Below, piece after piece: positions 1 to 13,000 of a stretch of 64,000 nt of DNA. Made by a program: the position numbers and the translations under genes. Source of the stretch: Neolewinella litorea. Lineage in GTDB: Bacteria; Bacteroidota; Bacteroidia; Chitinophagales; Saprospiraceae. The notes below the pieces were generated by a model that ran no database searches, had not been told where the DNA came from, and was given only the letters and a program-made list of their open reading frames with translations. Location: NCBI RefSeq assembly GCF_004803465.1, contig NZ_SRSF01000004.1, positions 62,001 to 126,000 on the forward strand. Reading direction: 5' to 3'. The first letter of the stretch is position 1, and each line of letters starts with the position of its first letter.

Positions 1-2026
1 CCTCCTGCGAGGTGGGGCGAATGATATCTTCGTAGGACGACTTGCCGATGAGGTAATTGGACAATCCGACGGCTTTGTGGTCAACGGCTTCGTCGGTCAC
101 CATCTCCGCCAGCCGGGGCTTACGCATGTCCAGCCCAACCACAACTACCCGTTTTTTGGATAGGGCCAGGGCGGCGGAAAGGTTGGTGGCAATGAAACTC
201 TTTCCTTCCCCACTCACGCTCGAAGTGACCAGAATCACCGACGATTGCTCGCTGGGCAGCAAAAAGCCCAGGTTGGTGCGCAGCAGACGGAAGGCTTCCG
301 CCGCTCCGTTCCGGTTCGTCTTGGTAACGATCACCGTTCCGTGGTCGGGACTCTTGATGATGCGACCCACGACGGGGTAGGGCATGTACTTCATAATCTC
401 CCGCTCCGTTCCGATGGTGGTGCCGAGCAATTCCCGCAGGAAGATCAGGCTGCCGGGGATGAATAGGCCCATTCCGATGGCCAGCAGGTAAAAGGCCGGT
501 TCGTTCGGGGAGATCGGCGCGGACGTGCTGGATGCCCGGTCGATGATCCGGGTGTTGGGCACCTGGGCGGCGATCGACAGGGCGGCCTCCTCCCGTTTTT
601 CGAGCAGGAACATGAAGAGGTTTTGCTTGATCTCCTGCTGGCGCATGATCTGCAGCAGCCGTTGCTCGTTGCCGGGGATGCGCGTCATCTGCGCCTGCAA
701 GGGACGGATGCGTTCCTCGATCTTGGATACCCGTTCGTTCGTCTCACGCAAGAGGGAGTTGACACTCCGCAGGATGCTGCGTTTCAAGTCGCCCAGCTTT
801 TCGTCGAAGGTGGCCACCATGGGGTGATCAGGCGTGACGGTCTCCAGGCGCTGGTCGCGTCGGAAGATCTGGTCGTTGTACTCCGTGATCAGTTGGGCGA
901 GGACGCCGGAAATGATCTCCGAGGAAACGGGCAACATCTCGAAATTCTCGTCGCCCTCCGTCAGGGTGTTGCGGATGTCAATGATCAGGTCCCGGCGGAC
1001 CTGCAACTCGGCCAGTTGCGCGTCGGCCTCGTTCATCTGCGCAAGGTAGTTGGCACCCTGGGTCTGGATATCCACGCTCAGGTTGGCGCTACGCTTGAAA
1101 CTGGCTACGTTGCTTTCGACTTCGTAGAGTTCATCGGTGACGTAATCGAGGCGTTCCTCAAGGAAGCTCAGGGTCTGCCCGCCCGTCTGGCTCTGCTGTT
1201 CCACGATCTGCTGCTCGTAGACCGTGACCAGCGCGTCGAGTATGTCGCGGGCCTTATCCGGGATCGGGTCGGAAAGGTAAAGGGTAACTACGCCCGAACG
1301 CTCCACCTGCTGTACGCTGAGCGAGTTGTTGTACTGCAGGGCTACCCGGGTCGGGTTCATGACGTTGACCTGGTAAATGGAGGTGTTGTCCTCGGGTGGA
1401 TCGTCGCTGGAGATCGTCATGGCAAATTGCCGGTTGCCGATTTCAAACGGCTCGCCGTAGCTGACGCTCGTGGTGTCGCCTCCGTAGCGGATCAGGGAGA
1501 AAGTGCTGGGATTGTCGAAACGCACCATCACGCTTCCGTACTCCACCGGGGTATCGGGGGTGGCCTTGGTAGTGTCGAGCAGCACCAGGCCGAAATTCTC
1601 GGGCTGGTATATCTCGGTGTTTCTGACGGCACCCTGGTGGATGTAGCTGATGTCGAGCCCCAGCAGGTTGACTACCCGCTCCATCAGGTACTTCGACCGG
1701 AGCATATAGATCTCGTTGTCGATCACGTAGGTGTTCTCGAAGCCCAGTTGCTGGGAGATCACTTCTTTGGACAGGCCGGCCTGGCCGCCCGACTGTTCCT
1801 GGATGAGCATTGACGTCTGCGCCAGATAGACAGGGGTGGTATACCGGAGGTGCAGCCAGGCGGCACCGACGCAGGCGGCAATGGCCAGGACGAACCAGTA
1901 CCAGTTCCGCTTCATCCGGTTCAGCAGCGAGGCATAGTCGAGTTGCACCGCCGGAGCGAAGTCCTGCTGGCCCGGACTTCCGGTCCGCCAGTTCTGGGGG
2001 GCTACTTCGTCAGGATAATTTTTCAT
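1..2026 (-). CDS. wzc: Wzc-type polysaccharide co-polymerase / tyrosine autokinase (3' end beyond window)
   Basis: Inner-membrane protein that drives and times export and polymerisation of capsule or exopolysaccharide together with the Wza channel. The frame opens at ATG 2026-2024 and stays open to the window edge (675 residues seen). In order it shows a short cytoplasmic N-terminus, a first membrane helix (about residues 43-60), a Wzz-like periplasmic domain with coiled-coil-rich stretch (about 270-480), a second helix (about 505-525), and a BY-kinase domain with Walker A SGEGKS (605-610) and a Walker A' strand with VGLDMRKP near 630. The rest of the kinase and any tyrosine-rich tail lie outside the window. 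It follows the Wza-type gene by 28 bp on the same strand, so the two are almost certainly one operon. The plus-strand frames over it are shadows. Family assignment is firm; the polymer exported is unknown. Confidence 0.93.
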   Translation of the reverse strand, partial: MKNYPDEVAPQNWRTGSPGQQDFAPAVQLDYASLLNRMKRNWYWFVLAIAACVGAAWLHLRYTTPVYLAQTSMLIQEQSGGQAGLSKEVISQQLGFENTYVIDNEIYMLRSKYLMERVVNLLGLDISYIHQGAVRNTEIYQPENFGLVLLDTTKATPDTPVEYGSVMVRFDNPSTFSLIRYGGDTTSVSYGEPFEIGNRQFAMTISSDDPPEDNTSIYQVNVMNPTRVALQYNNSLSVQQVERSGVVTLYLSDPIPDKARDILDALVTVYEQQIVEQQSQTGGQTLSFLEERLDYVTDELYEVESNVASFKRSANLSVDIQTQGANYLAQMNEADAQLAELQVRRDLIIDIRNTLTEGDENFEMLPVSSEIISGVLAQLITEYNDQIFRRDQRLETVTPDHPMVATFDEKLGDLKRSILRSVNSLLRETNERVSKIEERIRPLQAQMTRIPGNEQRLLQIMRQQEIKQNLFMFLLEKREEAALSIAAQVPNTRIIDRASSTSAPISPNEPAFYLLAIGMGLFIPGSLIFLRELLGTTIGTEREIMKYMPYPVVGRIIKSPDHGTVIVTKTNRNGAAEAFRLLRTNLGFLLPSEQSSVILVTSSVSGEGKSFIATNLSAALALSKKRVVVVGLDMRKPRLAEMVTDEAVDHKAVGLSNYLIGKSSYEDIIRPTSQE

Positions 2027-2054
2027 AGCGTTTGGATATGGGCCGCAGCTCTGT

Positions 2055-2846
2055 CTAGTTTCTGCTGGCGAGTGCGATGACGAGCGTTACGACGGAAAGG
2101 ATGGGCCCCAGATACGCGAGAACGCGCTGTCCCGGATCCGATACCGTTGCCGTCCGTGCCCGGATGGGCTCTACGTAGATAACGTCGTTTTGTTTGAGGT
2201 AGTAATACTCCGAAGTGAAAACTTCGTCGGTCTGCAAGTTGAGCCGCTGGAAACTGCGCTCCCCGTCCTGTTCGCGTACGATGAGCACCGAAGACCGGTT
2301 GGCGTAGTCGGTCAGGTCGCCGGCCATACCCAGGGCTTCCAGGATCGTGACCCGCGAGTTGGCCATATTAAGGATGCCGGGGTTGGATACTTCCCCCAGT
2401 ACCGTAACCTTGAAGTTGAGGAAGCGGACGTTCACGACCGGGTCCCGCAGATAGGTCTTGAGCTTGCCCCGGATCAGAAACTGCAGCGATTCGATGGTCT
2501 GCCCCGCCGCCTTTACCCGGCCCAGCAGGGGCATGTCAATGTAGCCGTCCTCGTCGACCAGGTAGCCCTGGAAAAGCTGGATATTCTGGTTGCTGGCCTG
2601 GGAAACACCCGCCATTTCCGCCCCCTGGTTGAAGGGCATGGCGGCTTCCGGGTCGATGCTTTCTACGTCGACCCGCAAAAGATCCTTGGCCTGAATCTTC
2701 ACGTCCAGCGCATTTTCAATTTCCCTCGTTTGCCCTTGTGGCGCGCGGATGTCGTCAAAGTTTACCAGCTCGCTGTAGGAAACACAGGCGGTAAGGCTGG
2801 TAATCAGGTAGGCGATCGTCAACAACGGTAAAAGAGGTAGGCGCAT
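2055..2846 (-). CDS. wza: Wza-type polysaccharide export lipoprotein
   Basis: Outer-membrane polysaccharide export protein of 263 residues. The N-terminus is a lipoprotein signal with lipobox LTAC (Cys21). A polysaccharide-export domain follows (about 45-130: DLLRVDVES, then GYIDMPLLGRV), then an SLBB-like segment (about 140-220: VTVLGEVSNPG). A C-terminal hydrophobic helix (about 240-260, YLGPILSVVTLVIALAS) matches the membrane anchor of Bacteroidota Wza relatives. It lies just upstream of the Wzc-type kinase gene, the usual export pair, and is the first gene of the visible part of the operon. The start at ATG 2846 gives a complete lipoprotein signal. The leader upstream is long and gene-free; I could not fix its promoter. 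Confidence 0.93.
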   Translation of the reverse strand: MRLPLLPLLTIAYLITSLTACVSYSELVNFDDIRAPQGQTREIENALDVKIQAKDLLRVDVESIDPEAAMPFNQGAEMAGVSQASNQNIQLFQGYLVDEDGYIDMPLLGRVKAAGQTIESLQFLIRGKLKTYLRDPVVNVRFLNFKVTVLGEVSNPGILNMANSRVTILEALGMAGDLTDYANRSSVLIVREQDGERSFQRLNLQTDEVFTSEYYYLKQNDVIYVEPIRARTATVSDPGQRVLAYLGPILSVVTLVIALASRN

Positions 2847-4065
2847 AGTAGTGATGAGTGTAGTCGGTGAAGTTAGCGGATTATCGGCACGCCTTCGGCC
2901 TCTATGCGTCGAAGCGACACAATTCCGGTTTGTCCAGCCTGTTGCAGCAAGCGTGCCAATACGTAAGGAAGACCGTGACGTCTTCCGGCTTTTTGCGGGT
3001 TTTTATGTGAACAAGACGACCGTGATCTCCTCATGTACAAAGGAAAAGATCGTCAGTAAATGAATTTCGGCATGGCCCGGACGGTAAACCTGGCAACTGT
3101 ACGGGACGGTCGGGGAACCTTCCGTCGGCCTTGCTAGATGGTGTGGAGGCGCAAGCGTTTACACAAGTAATCAACCTTGACTGTCCGTACAACGACCGGG
3201 AGCCGGACTCTTGTATGATGGCCCTGCAAAAAAAGGTAGTGGCCTTACGCCCTGCCGCCGCTGCGCGTCTGTGATGCATGGAGGTGTATCTTCAATTTGG
3301 TTAAGGCAAGCGTATGCAACAACCGGTACCGTTTATCCATGATCAACCCGGCCAACGTGCAATCCGCTATCGTTGGCGTTGTCCTTTATTAAGGTGCCGC
3401 AAAACTAAGGCAGTACCGGGGCTTCTGCAAGGGGCGCGGGCGCGGGTGCAAGGGGCAAGACCGAAGCAGCCGGCATCGTGGTCACGGCCGCTCGGAATAG
3501 CTTGATAATATGGCTGACAAAGCCCTGTGCACGATAAAACCGAAACGTTAAAGTTCTCCGTTTTCCCGGGTGGGAAGTAACTTTAGAGTAAACAACAGGA
3601 TTATAGAGTAGCTGCTGATATCCGATAAGGAAGAGCAGTCTGACTGTAATGGTATGTTTCGCCAGGGTTCGTCTTTGGCAGAAAGCAAGGTTTAAAAAGA
3701 TTTCCTCAAATGGCGCATTTGTCGTCTGTTGTGCATGATGATGACAAGCAAGTTGGGTGTCGGGTGCTTTATAGCTTACCTTCGCCGCCGCCTAACTGTT
3801 GCTTTCCATGTGGTACCGGGTTGCATCACCTTCCCCCGGTCCGCATAAACTATCCCCTTGCTTTTTGTCGTAAGTCTTAGCACGAACAGGTTTGTACACC
3901 TGCCATAAACGTCCCACACCTAGACATACCACTGAGTTTTTGGTTCTCAATGGTCCGACACGCTTACTTCTTGAACGACGCTTAGCAACCCAATTCCCAC
4001 CCACGCCAACCGAATAATTAACCCGGTTGGAAAGTACTTTAAAGAGGGTGCCCAAATTGACACTA
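2847..4065. other. 1.2 kb gene-free stretch between the capsule operon and the giant adhesin gene
   Basis: This divergent intergenic region is unusually long for the window. Small frames at 2851-3063 (plus), 3031-3279 (minus) and 3314-3505 (plus) have no recognisable domain, signal or family look, and I do not call them. The right part (from about 3500) is AT-richer than its surroundings. The best promoter candidate for the giant gene lies at 3753-3784. I see no tRNA, IS end or CRISPR here. Confidence 0.5.
3753..3784 (+). promoter_or_regulatory. Candidate Bacteroidota promoter for the giant adhesin gene
   Basis: TTG (3753-3755), a 21-base spacer, then TACCTTCG (3777-3784), one mismatch from TAnnTTTG. 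It would give a leader of about 275 nt before ATG 4066. Confidence 0.4.
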
Positions 4066-7000
4066 ATGAATAACACTTTACGTATCGCTTTCACACAGAT
4101 TTCCCTTTTGTTTTCGCTCCTGGCCTTTGCCGGCCCCGGGAACGGAATCAATTTGGCACCCGCTCCGGAAGCTGCGGGTTGCTCCCCGATAAGCACCCTC
4201 GAGTGTAGTGAAATCGCGGTGAATCTGCCCTTTGCCCTCTCCTTTGACAACAACCAGGGCGGCATTCTTGACCGCCAGGATCGCGGAACGGGCTTCACCA
4301 TGGTCGACCCCCCCTCAGTCACGCAGTTTCCCGCTGTGCCCTCCCTGCCAGACGTGCCCGGACTGGAGCCCGGCCTGCTCAACGTCAACAACGGCCGCCT
4401 AAACATCACCAGTACGCGGGGAACCCGCTACGAACTGCCCCCCGCAGGCAGCGACAACAACACCCAGGTTAACGGTCTTGGCGTGGGCTTCGTAGCACCG
4501 GGTAGCGTGTTTGACCTGGAGGTCGATCTGACCCAACCCGACTTCAGCTCAAGCTCCACAGCGGGCGACCAGCAAGGCGGCATCTGGTACGGACTGGACG
4601 AGGACAATTACGTCAAACTGGCCCTGGTCAAGGTATCTGAACAGGTCCAGAACGTTCAATTGCTGGTGGAACGGATCAATCCCGCAGCCCCGGATCGCGT
4701 AATTATCGAGCAGATCGCTTCGAGTACCTTCCGCAGCGACGCCAACTCCGTCCGCCTGCGCCTGCGGGTCGATCCCGTTTTCGGTACCGTCAGTGGATAC
4801 TTCTCCATCAACGGCGCCAATGAAGTGCTGGTCAGCAACGCCGAGGGCAGTACGCTCGCCTTGCCGGAAAGCTTCGGTGAAGGAACGGACCACGATGGCG
4901 ACGCGAACACCCCGAACCTCACTTACGGAGGTCTTTTCACCACGCACCGGCTGGCCCCGACCTCCGAGGCCATCGTCTTTTCCTTTGATGATTTCAGCAT
5001 CGAGGTGGCTCCCTTTACCCCCTCGCTTATCCTGTCGCCCGCTACGGTCAACCTGACCCAGTACCAGGGAGAAGCCCCACAGCGCGTGGAAGTGCGTCTG
5101 CTCGCCAACGACAGCAAGAATCCGTCGATCACCCTCACCGACAACCCCAGCTCTGCCTCCTGGCTCGAACTGCCCGCCGACGCAAATAAGCCCGGTACCT
5201 ACTTCTTCTATACGAAGGCCAATTTGCCCGTCGGGGACTACAGTACCACGGTCACGGCTACCGCCGCCAATTACCAGTCGGCCCAAATGAAGGTTACCCT
5301 CAAGGTATCCGAGGCCAGTTCCGTACCGCGGGTACTGAGCAGTATCCCCGCCAATGGCGCGACAAACGTTACCCTGACCACTTCGATCCGGGCCGACGAC
5401 CTGTACGTCCCCAATCAGAAGGACGGCATCTTCGGCGTCGACAACAGTACGATCACTGAACAGACCGTCCGGCTTTTCAACGTCAAACTGAACCAGTATG
5501 TAAGTGCCTCCGTCAACGGTACCGGCGGGGGAGACGCCATCGTGCTCTCGCCCACCTTCTCACTGGAATCAAATACCACCTATCGCTTTGAGATCAACGG
5601 GGTAAAGGATTTGACTGGCGCGACCTTTGAGCCGTACGCGGCCACCTTTACCACCGCCGCCGACAACTCAGGCAAGGAAACCGCCCTCGACGGGGTATCC
5701 TTCGTTAAGGTCGGTAACGTCGTTACGGGTGAGACTTACTCCTCTCTGGCCATCGGCCCGGACCAGCGCCTGTACGGCCTGCGCCTGTCGGGTACCGTTG
5801 ACCGCTGGCGCATCGAGCCGGACGGCAGCCTGAGCAACAAGGAAACCTTCACGACCCTCGAAGACAAATACGGGGCCCGCGCCGCCATCGGTATGGTGTT
5901 CTCCCCCCAGGCCACCCTCACGGAGCCGATCATCTTCATCAGCCACTCTACCGGAGTACTCAACAACGCCCCGGCCTGGGACGGCAAGATCAGCCAACTC
6001 TCGGGACCCAACCTCGGAACGGAAAAACTGGTGGTCACCAACCTGCCGCGTTCGCGCCGGGACCACCTCACGAACGGCATCGTATTCGATCCGAACCAGA
6101 ACAACGTGATGTACTTCAACGTCGGCAGTAACACCGCCGGCGGTGCCCCGGACAAAGCCTGGGGATTCCGGGAGGAAACCCTCCTTTCGGGAGCTACTCT
6201 CCGACTGGACCTCGATCTCCTGCCCCCCAGCAAATGGCCGCTGAACGCCAAGACAACCATGGACCAGTCGGCGATCAACGCCGCCAACGTAAATTCGCCC
6301 ACCCTGGGCTCGGGTACGGGGACCTACGTTGAAAACGGAGTGACCTACCCCGACAACGGTACGTATAACCCGTACTACGTCAATGCCCCACTGAAGCTCT
6401 ACGCCACCGGCATCCGTAACGCCTATGACCTGGTATGGCACTCCAACGGCCAGCTCTACATTCCGGCCAACGGTACCGCGGGCGGCAGCAACACACCGGC
6501 TTCGGTCGACGACACCCGCCGTCCGGATGGCACCTTCTACGATTATCAGGATCCCTCCGGGAAATTCCCCGTGATCCCGGCCACCTTTGGCAACAACACC
6601 CAGCGCGACTTCCTCTTCCGGGTCGATCCACTGGCTGAACCCCTGCCTTACTTTGGTCACGCCAACCCCCGCCGCGGTGAGTTCGTGCTCAACCGCGGTC
6701 CGGTCGACGTTACCGGATACCCCAATAGCATCCAGCCCGATCCGAATTATCGCGGATTCGCCTACAACTTCGACTACGGTATTTCGCCCAACGGAGTGAT
6801 CGAGTACCAAAGCTCCGCCGTCGGCGGTAAACTGCAGGGTGCCCTGCTGGTGTGCCGGTACAGCGGTGGTAGCGACATCATCGCCCTGGTACCCAACGGT
6901 CCGAACGGCGACATCCTCACCGCCAAGGTGGGCATCCCCGGTCTGACGCGCTTCCAGGACCCCCTCGACCTGGTCGAACACCGGCAAACTGGTAACCTGT

Positions 7001-10000
7001 ACGTTGCCGACTACGGAGAGCGCACCATCGTACTGGTCAAGCCCAGCGATAACTCAGTTGCCCAGCCCTCCATCACCGTGACGCCCACCTCGATCGTGAC
7101 CGACGATGTTGTGGACGGCAAGCCGGGTAAGGAGATCCTGGTCACCTTCGCCAATACCGGTACCGCAGCCCTGCGGAAGCCCCGGGTCACCCTTGCCGGA
7201 CCCGATAAAGATCAATTCGCCCTCAACCTGGCCACCGTACCAAAAGAGGTACTGGACGCCCAGCAGTCGGCCTCCTTTCTCCTGACCTTCAACCCCACCT
7301 CCCCGGGTACCAAAACCGCCAGCATTGTCATCACCGGCGAAAATGCCGTGGTTTCCGCTGAAGTCTCCCTAAACGGCCTGGGTAAGAAGGGCACCGGCGG
7401 AGGCAATGAGCCTTCCCTCCAGCAGATCTTCGATACCTACGGCTTCCCGATCGCGGTAGGCGACACCGATCCCACTACCAACAAGATCGATCTGCCCGCC
7501 GGCAAGAATTACAACTCCATTATCGGAGACGAAACCTCCATCCAGTACTTCCAACAGGCGACGGATGCTCCGATCGAAGTCGAGGTACTGGGCGTTTTCG
7601 GACCCGAGGCCAATGATCCCATTGTCGGGTTCGGCTGGTACGAGAGCGGCATCACCGCCTCCGCTTCGGAACTGTTCACCGTACGTAACAACGTGGCCGG
7701 CAACGGTCAGACGCTGAACCCCGCCGTCACCGGCGTCCAAAAATTCAACGTGGGTGAAAAGGTCTTCGGCTTCTACAGCCGCTGGCCCTTCTTCAACAAC
7801 CGCTACCTCTATTCCGAGGATGTCCTGAATCAGTTTTCGGGTGCCATCCCGCACCACGTCCGGGTGTACGAGATTCCCGGGGTGGACAACACCTACATCA
7901 TCGCTTTCGAGGAGCACATTGACGGCTTCGACTATCAGGACCTCGTAGTACTGGTCCGCAACATAGAACCCGCGGCTGTCGTGCTGGCACCCCGGATTAC
8001 GGCTACTCCGCCCGAACTGCTTTTCGAGGCAATGGAACTGGCCCAGGGGCCGCAGGCCGATACCGCCGTGGTGACGATCACGAACAGTGGAAACGCCACG
8101 CTCAAGATCACCTCGGTGACGCTTGGTGGACCGTTCGGCGGCGAGATCAAGAACAACTACAAATTTACCGGTCCCCAGAACGTAAGCCTCGAGCCCGCCT
8201 CGAAGCAACAGTACACCGTCATCTTCGACCCGCCCAACAACGGTGATAACCTGGGTTACCAGGAAGCGAAACTGACGTTCAAGACCAACACCGAATCCGG
8301 CACCTTCGTCCTTGGCTTGCACGGCCTCAAGAAGCGCGGTTCCGGCGGCGGCGGCGAACCCCCCCTGCAGGATGTGGTCAAGACCCTTGGCTACAACGTG
8401 AATGTTGGCTGGACTACCCTCAATCACACTACCTCGGCTACCCTTCAGGGACAGGAGATCGCCGAGCCCCTTTTCCAGGCCGCCGGTCCGGAAGGGGTAA
8501 GCATCACGGCTATCGCCCGTTACTCTCCGGCCGAGCGTCTGCCCTTCGGTTGGTACCAGATCGACGGAAACGGCAAGATCAACCGCACCGAAGCTGGTGT
8601 GCTGAAAAATGGCGTACCTGAGTCGCAAATGCTGTTCCCGCCCCGGGAATCCGGTGACCAGACGACCACCTTCAATCCCCGCGGAGCCTTCGGTCTGTAC
8701 GTTTACTCCAATAGCTTCAACCGCTACAACTACACTCAGGATGAACTGAACCAGGAGGTGCCCCACCGCGCCCGGGTGTACCCGGCCCGCAACCGCGCCG
8801 GAACGATCATCCCGAACAGCTACCTCATCGGATTTGAGGACGCGACGAATGGAGATTACCAGGATTACCTCTTCCTGATTACCAACGCCCAACCCTACGT
8901 GGCTCCCGATCCGGCCCTAGCATTTGAGCCTTCCGAAGTGCGGGCCAACGCCGTAGCCGGTCAGCTGTCCGGGCGCTACACCGTGGAGTTGACCTCCAAT
9001 ACTCCCATTGCCGATAACGCCGTCAGCTTGTCGGCCAGCCAGCCCTGGATCATCCTGCCCACGAGTTTCACCTTCGGAGAGCTCATCGACGTTTCCGTGG
9101 ACGCCTCCCAATTGCAGTTTGGTGTCTACGAAGGCACCGTGACCGCCCGCGCCAACGGATTCGAATCGGGCGTACTTAAGGTAATTGCCACCGTAACCGA
9201 GAAGCAAAAGCCCGGAACGGTCAAGGTCAACTTCCAGGACGACACCTTTGATCCACCGGCAGGCTACGTAGCCGACGTCGGTGCAGCCTACGGCCCGCGG
9301 GCTAATGGACTGACCTACGGATGGATCAACCCCTCGACGAAGCAACCGCAGGACAATACAGCTGCGGCACGCGGAGACGAAAGGGGCATCACTTCGCTTA
9401 GCTCCGATGCGGACAAGCTGCTGCGCTCCTTCAACCAGCTCGACGTGCCGGGACTGAACAATCCCCACGACTGGGAGATTGCCCTGCCCAACGGACTCTA
9501 CCGGGTGCAACTGGCTGCCGGTGACCAGGGAAGCACCAACGGCAAGCACACCCTACGGGCCGAAGGCGTGGTCGTGATCGATCGCTTTATCCCGTCCTCT
9601 AACAGCACCTTCCAGGTAGGCGTCGATACCATTCGGGTATCCGACGGCAAGCTTACCATTGACGATGTTGGAGCGCCCGAAGACGGCAACACCAAGATCA
9701 TTTACGTCGACATTATCCCGGTAGACAGTAGCAGCTTCGCGCCTGAACTGACCGTCGATCTGGTCGGCAACCAGAACCAGGCCGGTGAATACTACGGCAG
9801 CGTAACGGTAACCCTTTCGGCCGCCGACCGTTCCGGCGGTGGCCCCCTGGGCGATATCTTCTATACGCTCAACGGTGGCCAGGCCCAGCGCTACACCGGC
9901 CCCTTCCAGGTAACCATTCCCGCCGGCACCACGGCCCAGGCCAACCAGCTGACGGCCACGGTCACCGATGGACGGGGTAATGTCGGAACGGTAAAACGTC

Positions 10001-13000
10001 CGTTTACCCTTATTCAAAGTTCAGGGGCCCTGCTGCGTCTGGAGAACATGGCCAAGATCCGCTTCCGCGACCGGGGTTTCCCAGCCGACGACTGGTACAC
10101 CTTCAACAAGATCGAGCGCCCGGTCAACTTCCAGGGTACGCCTACCGTGACCCGCCTGGAGAATACCGCACGCATCCACAACGACGGCACCAGCCCACTG
10201 GTCATCAATAAACTGACCACTACCGATCTGGACCACTTCATCATCGTTCAGCCCAGTGTGCCCGCCGAAGGACTGGTGATTCAGCCCGGAGCGTTCGTTG
10301 ATGTCGTCATCCGCTTCGTAAATGAGGCTCCGCCCTACCGCCGCCTCATCACCGAAAAACTGGTGATCTCTTCCAATGCCGATAACGCCCTGGATACCGA
10401 AGCTACCCTCGTCGGAGCCTGGATGAATACGCCGGAAGGAAGCAGCGAGCTTACCACCCAGCAGCTGTTCGAGGCCTTCGGCTTCGAAACCCAGATGGGT
10501 AAGGACGCCAATGGCAACTACATCACCAATCCCGGATCGTACATCCCGACCGAAGCCCAGATCGCTTCCGGACAGGAAGGCGATTTGATCCTGACCGATT
10601 TCTTCGTACAGGCCAACCCCAGCGAACCGGTGGAAATGATGCAACTGGCCGCATTCCACGCCCGGGGCGCGAATAAGACGATCCTGTACGACGCCAACAA
10701 GGTGAAGATCAACCGGATGGAAATGGACCACGGACCCTCCTGGTTCCAGGCCGTGCTGCCGTGGAACCGCGACGACCTTCCCTTCCTGACCGGGGTATTC
10801 AACAACCAAGTCGACGTACCCTTCTCGGTCACCATCAACGGTTACAGCTCGCGCGGCGGAAACTCAAAAGGTGAGTTCGCCGACAAGATTCTGGGCGTCC
10901 GGATCTATAAGGCCATTGGTCGGGACGGACGGGTCATTCCCAACGAATACATCGCCATCCAGGATGCCATCGGCGACGGCTGTGGTGCCGGACAAGGTAA
11001 CTGTGACTTCCAGGACAATATGATCTACTTGATCAACGTCCGCCCCGTCAAGCAGCCCAGTGCCTCGGCCATCACTAACGTGACGCTCGACGTATTGGAT
11101 GAACTGAATTACGACCTGAATCCCTTCTTCAACAAAGGCTACCCCGGCAACCGGCTTACCTACGCCGCGACCCTGGAGAACGGACAACCGCTGCCCGACT
11201 GGGTGAGCATTGACTCCCTGAGTGGCAAGGTGCTCATTACGCCCGGCCTCGAAGAAGCCAACCAGCAGATCCGCGTACGGGTAAAGGCAACGGACTACAA
11301 CCTGATTACCGTGAGCTCCACCTTCACCATTACGGTGCGGGATACGGATATCAACTGTACCGTCAATGCCAACGCCGACGGTCAGCCCAAGACCCTGGAC
11401 TGCAACACCGGCACCGTACGCCTTCGCGGAAACGTTTCCGCCGGCAGCTACCAGTGGAGCGGCCCCAACGGATTCACTTCCACCGAGCAAAATCCGCTGG
11501 TATCGGTCGCGGGTACGTATACCCTGCGTACGAACGCCAACAACTGTCCATTGACGAGTTCGGTGGTCGTATCGCCCCGGCCCACGCCCGCTACGCTTGT
11601 CATCGAAGCGCCCTACACCAGCATCACCTGCTCGGTAGCTTCCATCGACCTGACGGCCAAGTCGGGCGATACGGGAGCATCCTATAAATGGTACAACGCC
11701 AGCAACCAGGTACTCGGCTCAGCCGCCCTACTGCAGGTTAACCAGGCCGGCACCTACCGCGTCGAAGCCACTTCCGCCAGCGGCTGCGTGGTCACTAAGT
11801 CCATTGTGATCAAGCAGGACCTCTCCGCGCCCAGTGCCGGCGCCGATGGTTCGATCACCGTGTGCGGCAACGCCGAAGCCTTCAGTCTGTACAGCCGCCT
11901 GGCTGCCTTTGGGGGCAACCCCCAGGCCGGTGGAACCTGGACTTTCAATGGTGTGGTCGTATCGGATATGTTCACGCCCCAGACCGCCAAGTCCGGTGAG
12001 TACATCTACACGGTCGGCGGTAAAAACGGCTGTGGTAACGACTTTGCCCGCCTTCAGGTGCAAATCACCGCTCCCCAGACCTACTATTCCGATATCGACC
12101 GCGACGGATTCGGTGATCCCAACGAGCCCCTCCTTTCCTGTGTGGTGCCCCCCGGGTACGTCACCAATGCGGCCGACAACTGCCCGACGGTCAACTCCAA
12201 GAACCTGGCCGACGCGGATGGCGACGGCATAGGAGACGGCTGTGATCCCGACGACGACAACGACGGCGTGGAAGATGAATTCGACTGCCAACCGTTCAAC
12301 GCGCGGGTCGGCCGGGCAACGATGTACTATGCCGACTTTGACGGCGACGGCTTCGGCGACCCGAACAACGGCTTCGGCACCTGCGCTCTGGCGCCCGAAA
12401 ACTACGTGGCCAATAACCTGGACAACTGCCCCTTCAACTTCAACCCCGACCAAACCGACAGCGACGGCGACGGAGTAGGAGACGTATGTGATGAGTCCGC
12501 AGCCGGAGCCTCTGTATTCTGGCTGGAAGCGGAGTGTGCCGAGGTTGGCTTCAAATGGAACCGCGTACGCAACGACACCGTTTCCAACGGCGAGTACGTG
12601 GTGTACAAGGGTGAGAAATCTACCACGAGCCCGCCCATGGCCAATGCCGAGAACCTGGTAACCTTCCGCCTGCAAGGCGTCCAGGCGGGTAAATACAACA
12701 TCTTCGGACTCTTCCTGGCTTCCGACCCCGCAAGCGATTCGTACTGGATACGGATCAACGGCGGAGAGTGGTTGCGCTGGGCGGATAACTTCAAGTACGG
12801 CAAATGGGCCTGGAACGCCTTGTCGCAGAGCGGCTTCGACCTGCCCGACGGTGACGTGGTCATCGATGTAGCCTACCGCGAACCCAACACGCTGTTCGAC
12901 AAACTCTACGTAGCGCTGAACGGCACCATGCCGACCGGCCTCGGTGGAGAAGCCCTGAACTGTGCCCCCGCCCTGAACGAGGCCCCGATTGCGGTAGCGA

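Noticed and set aside
623-1813. 396-codon plus-strand frame
   Set aside because: It is the complement of the Wzc-type gene, whose minus-strand frame shows membrane helices and a Walker A motif.
2847-3505. Three small open frames of 63-82 codons
   Set aside because: No start context, domain or composition that sets them apart from random frames in GC-rich DNA.
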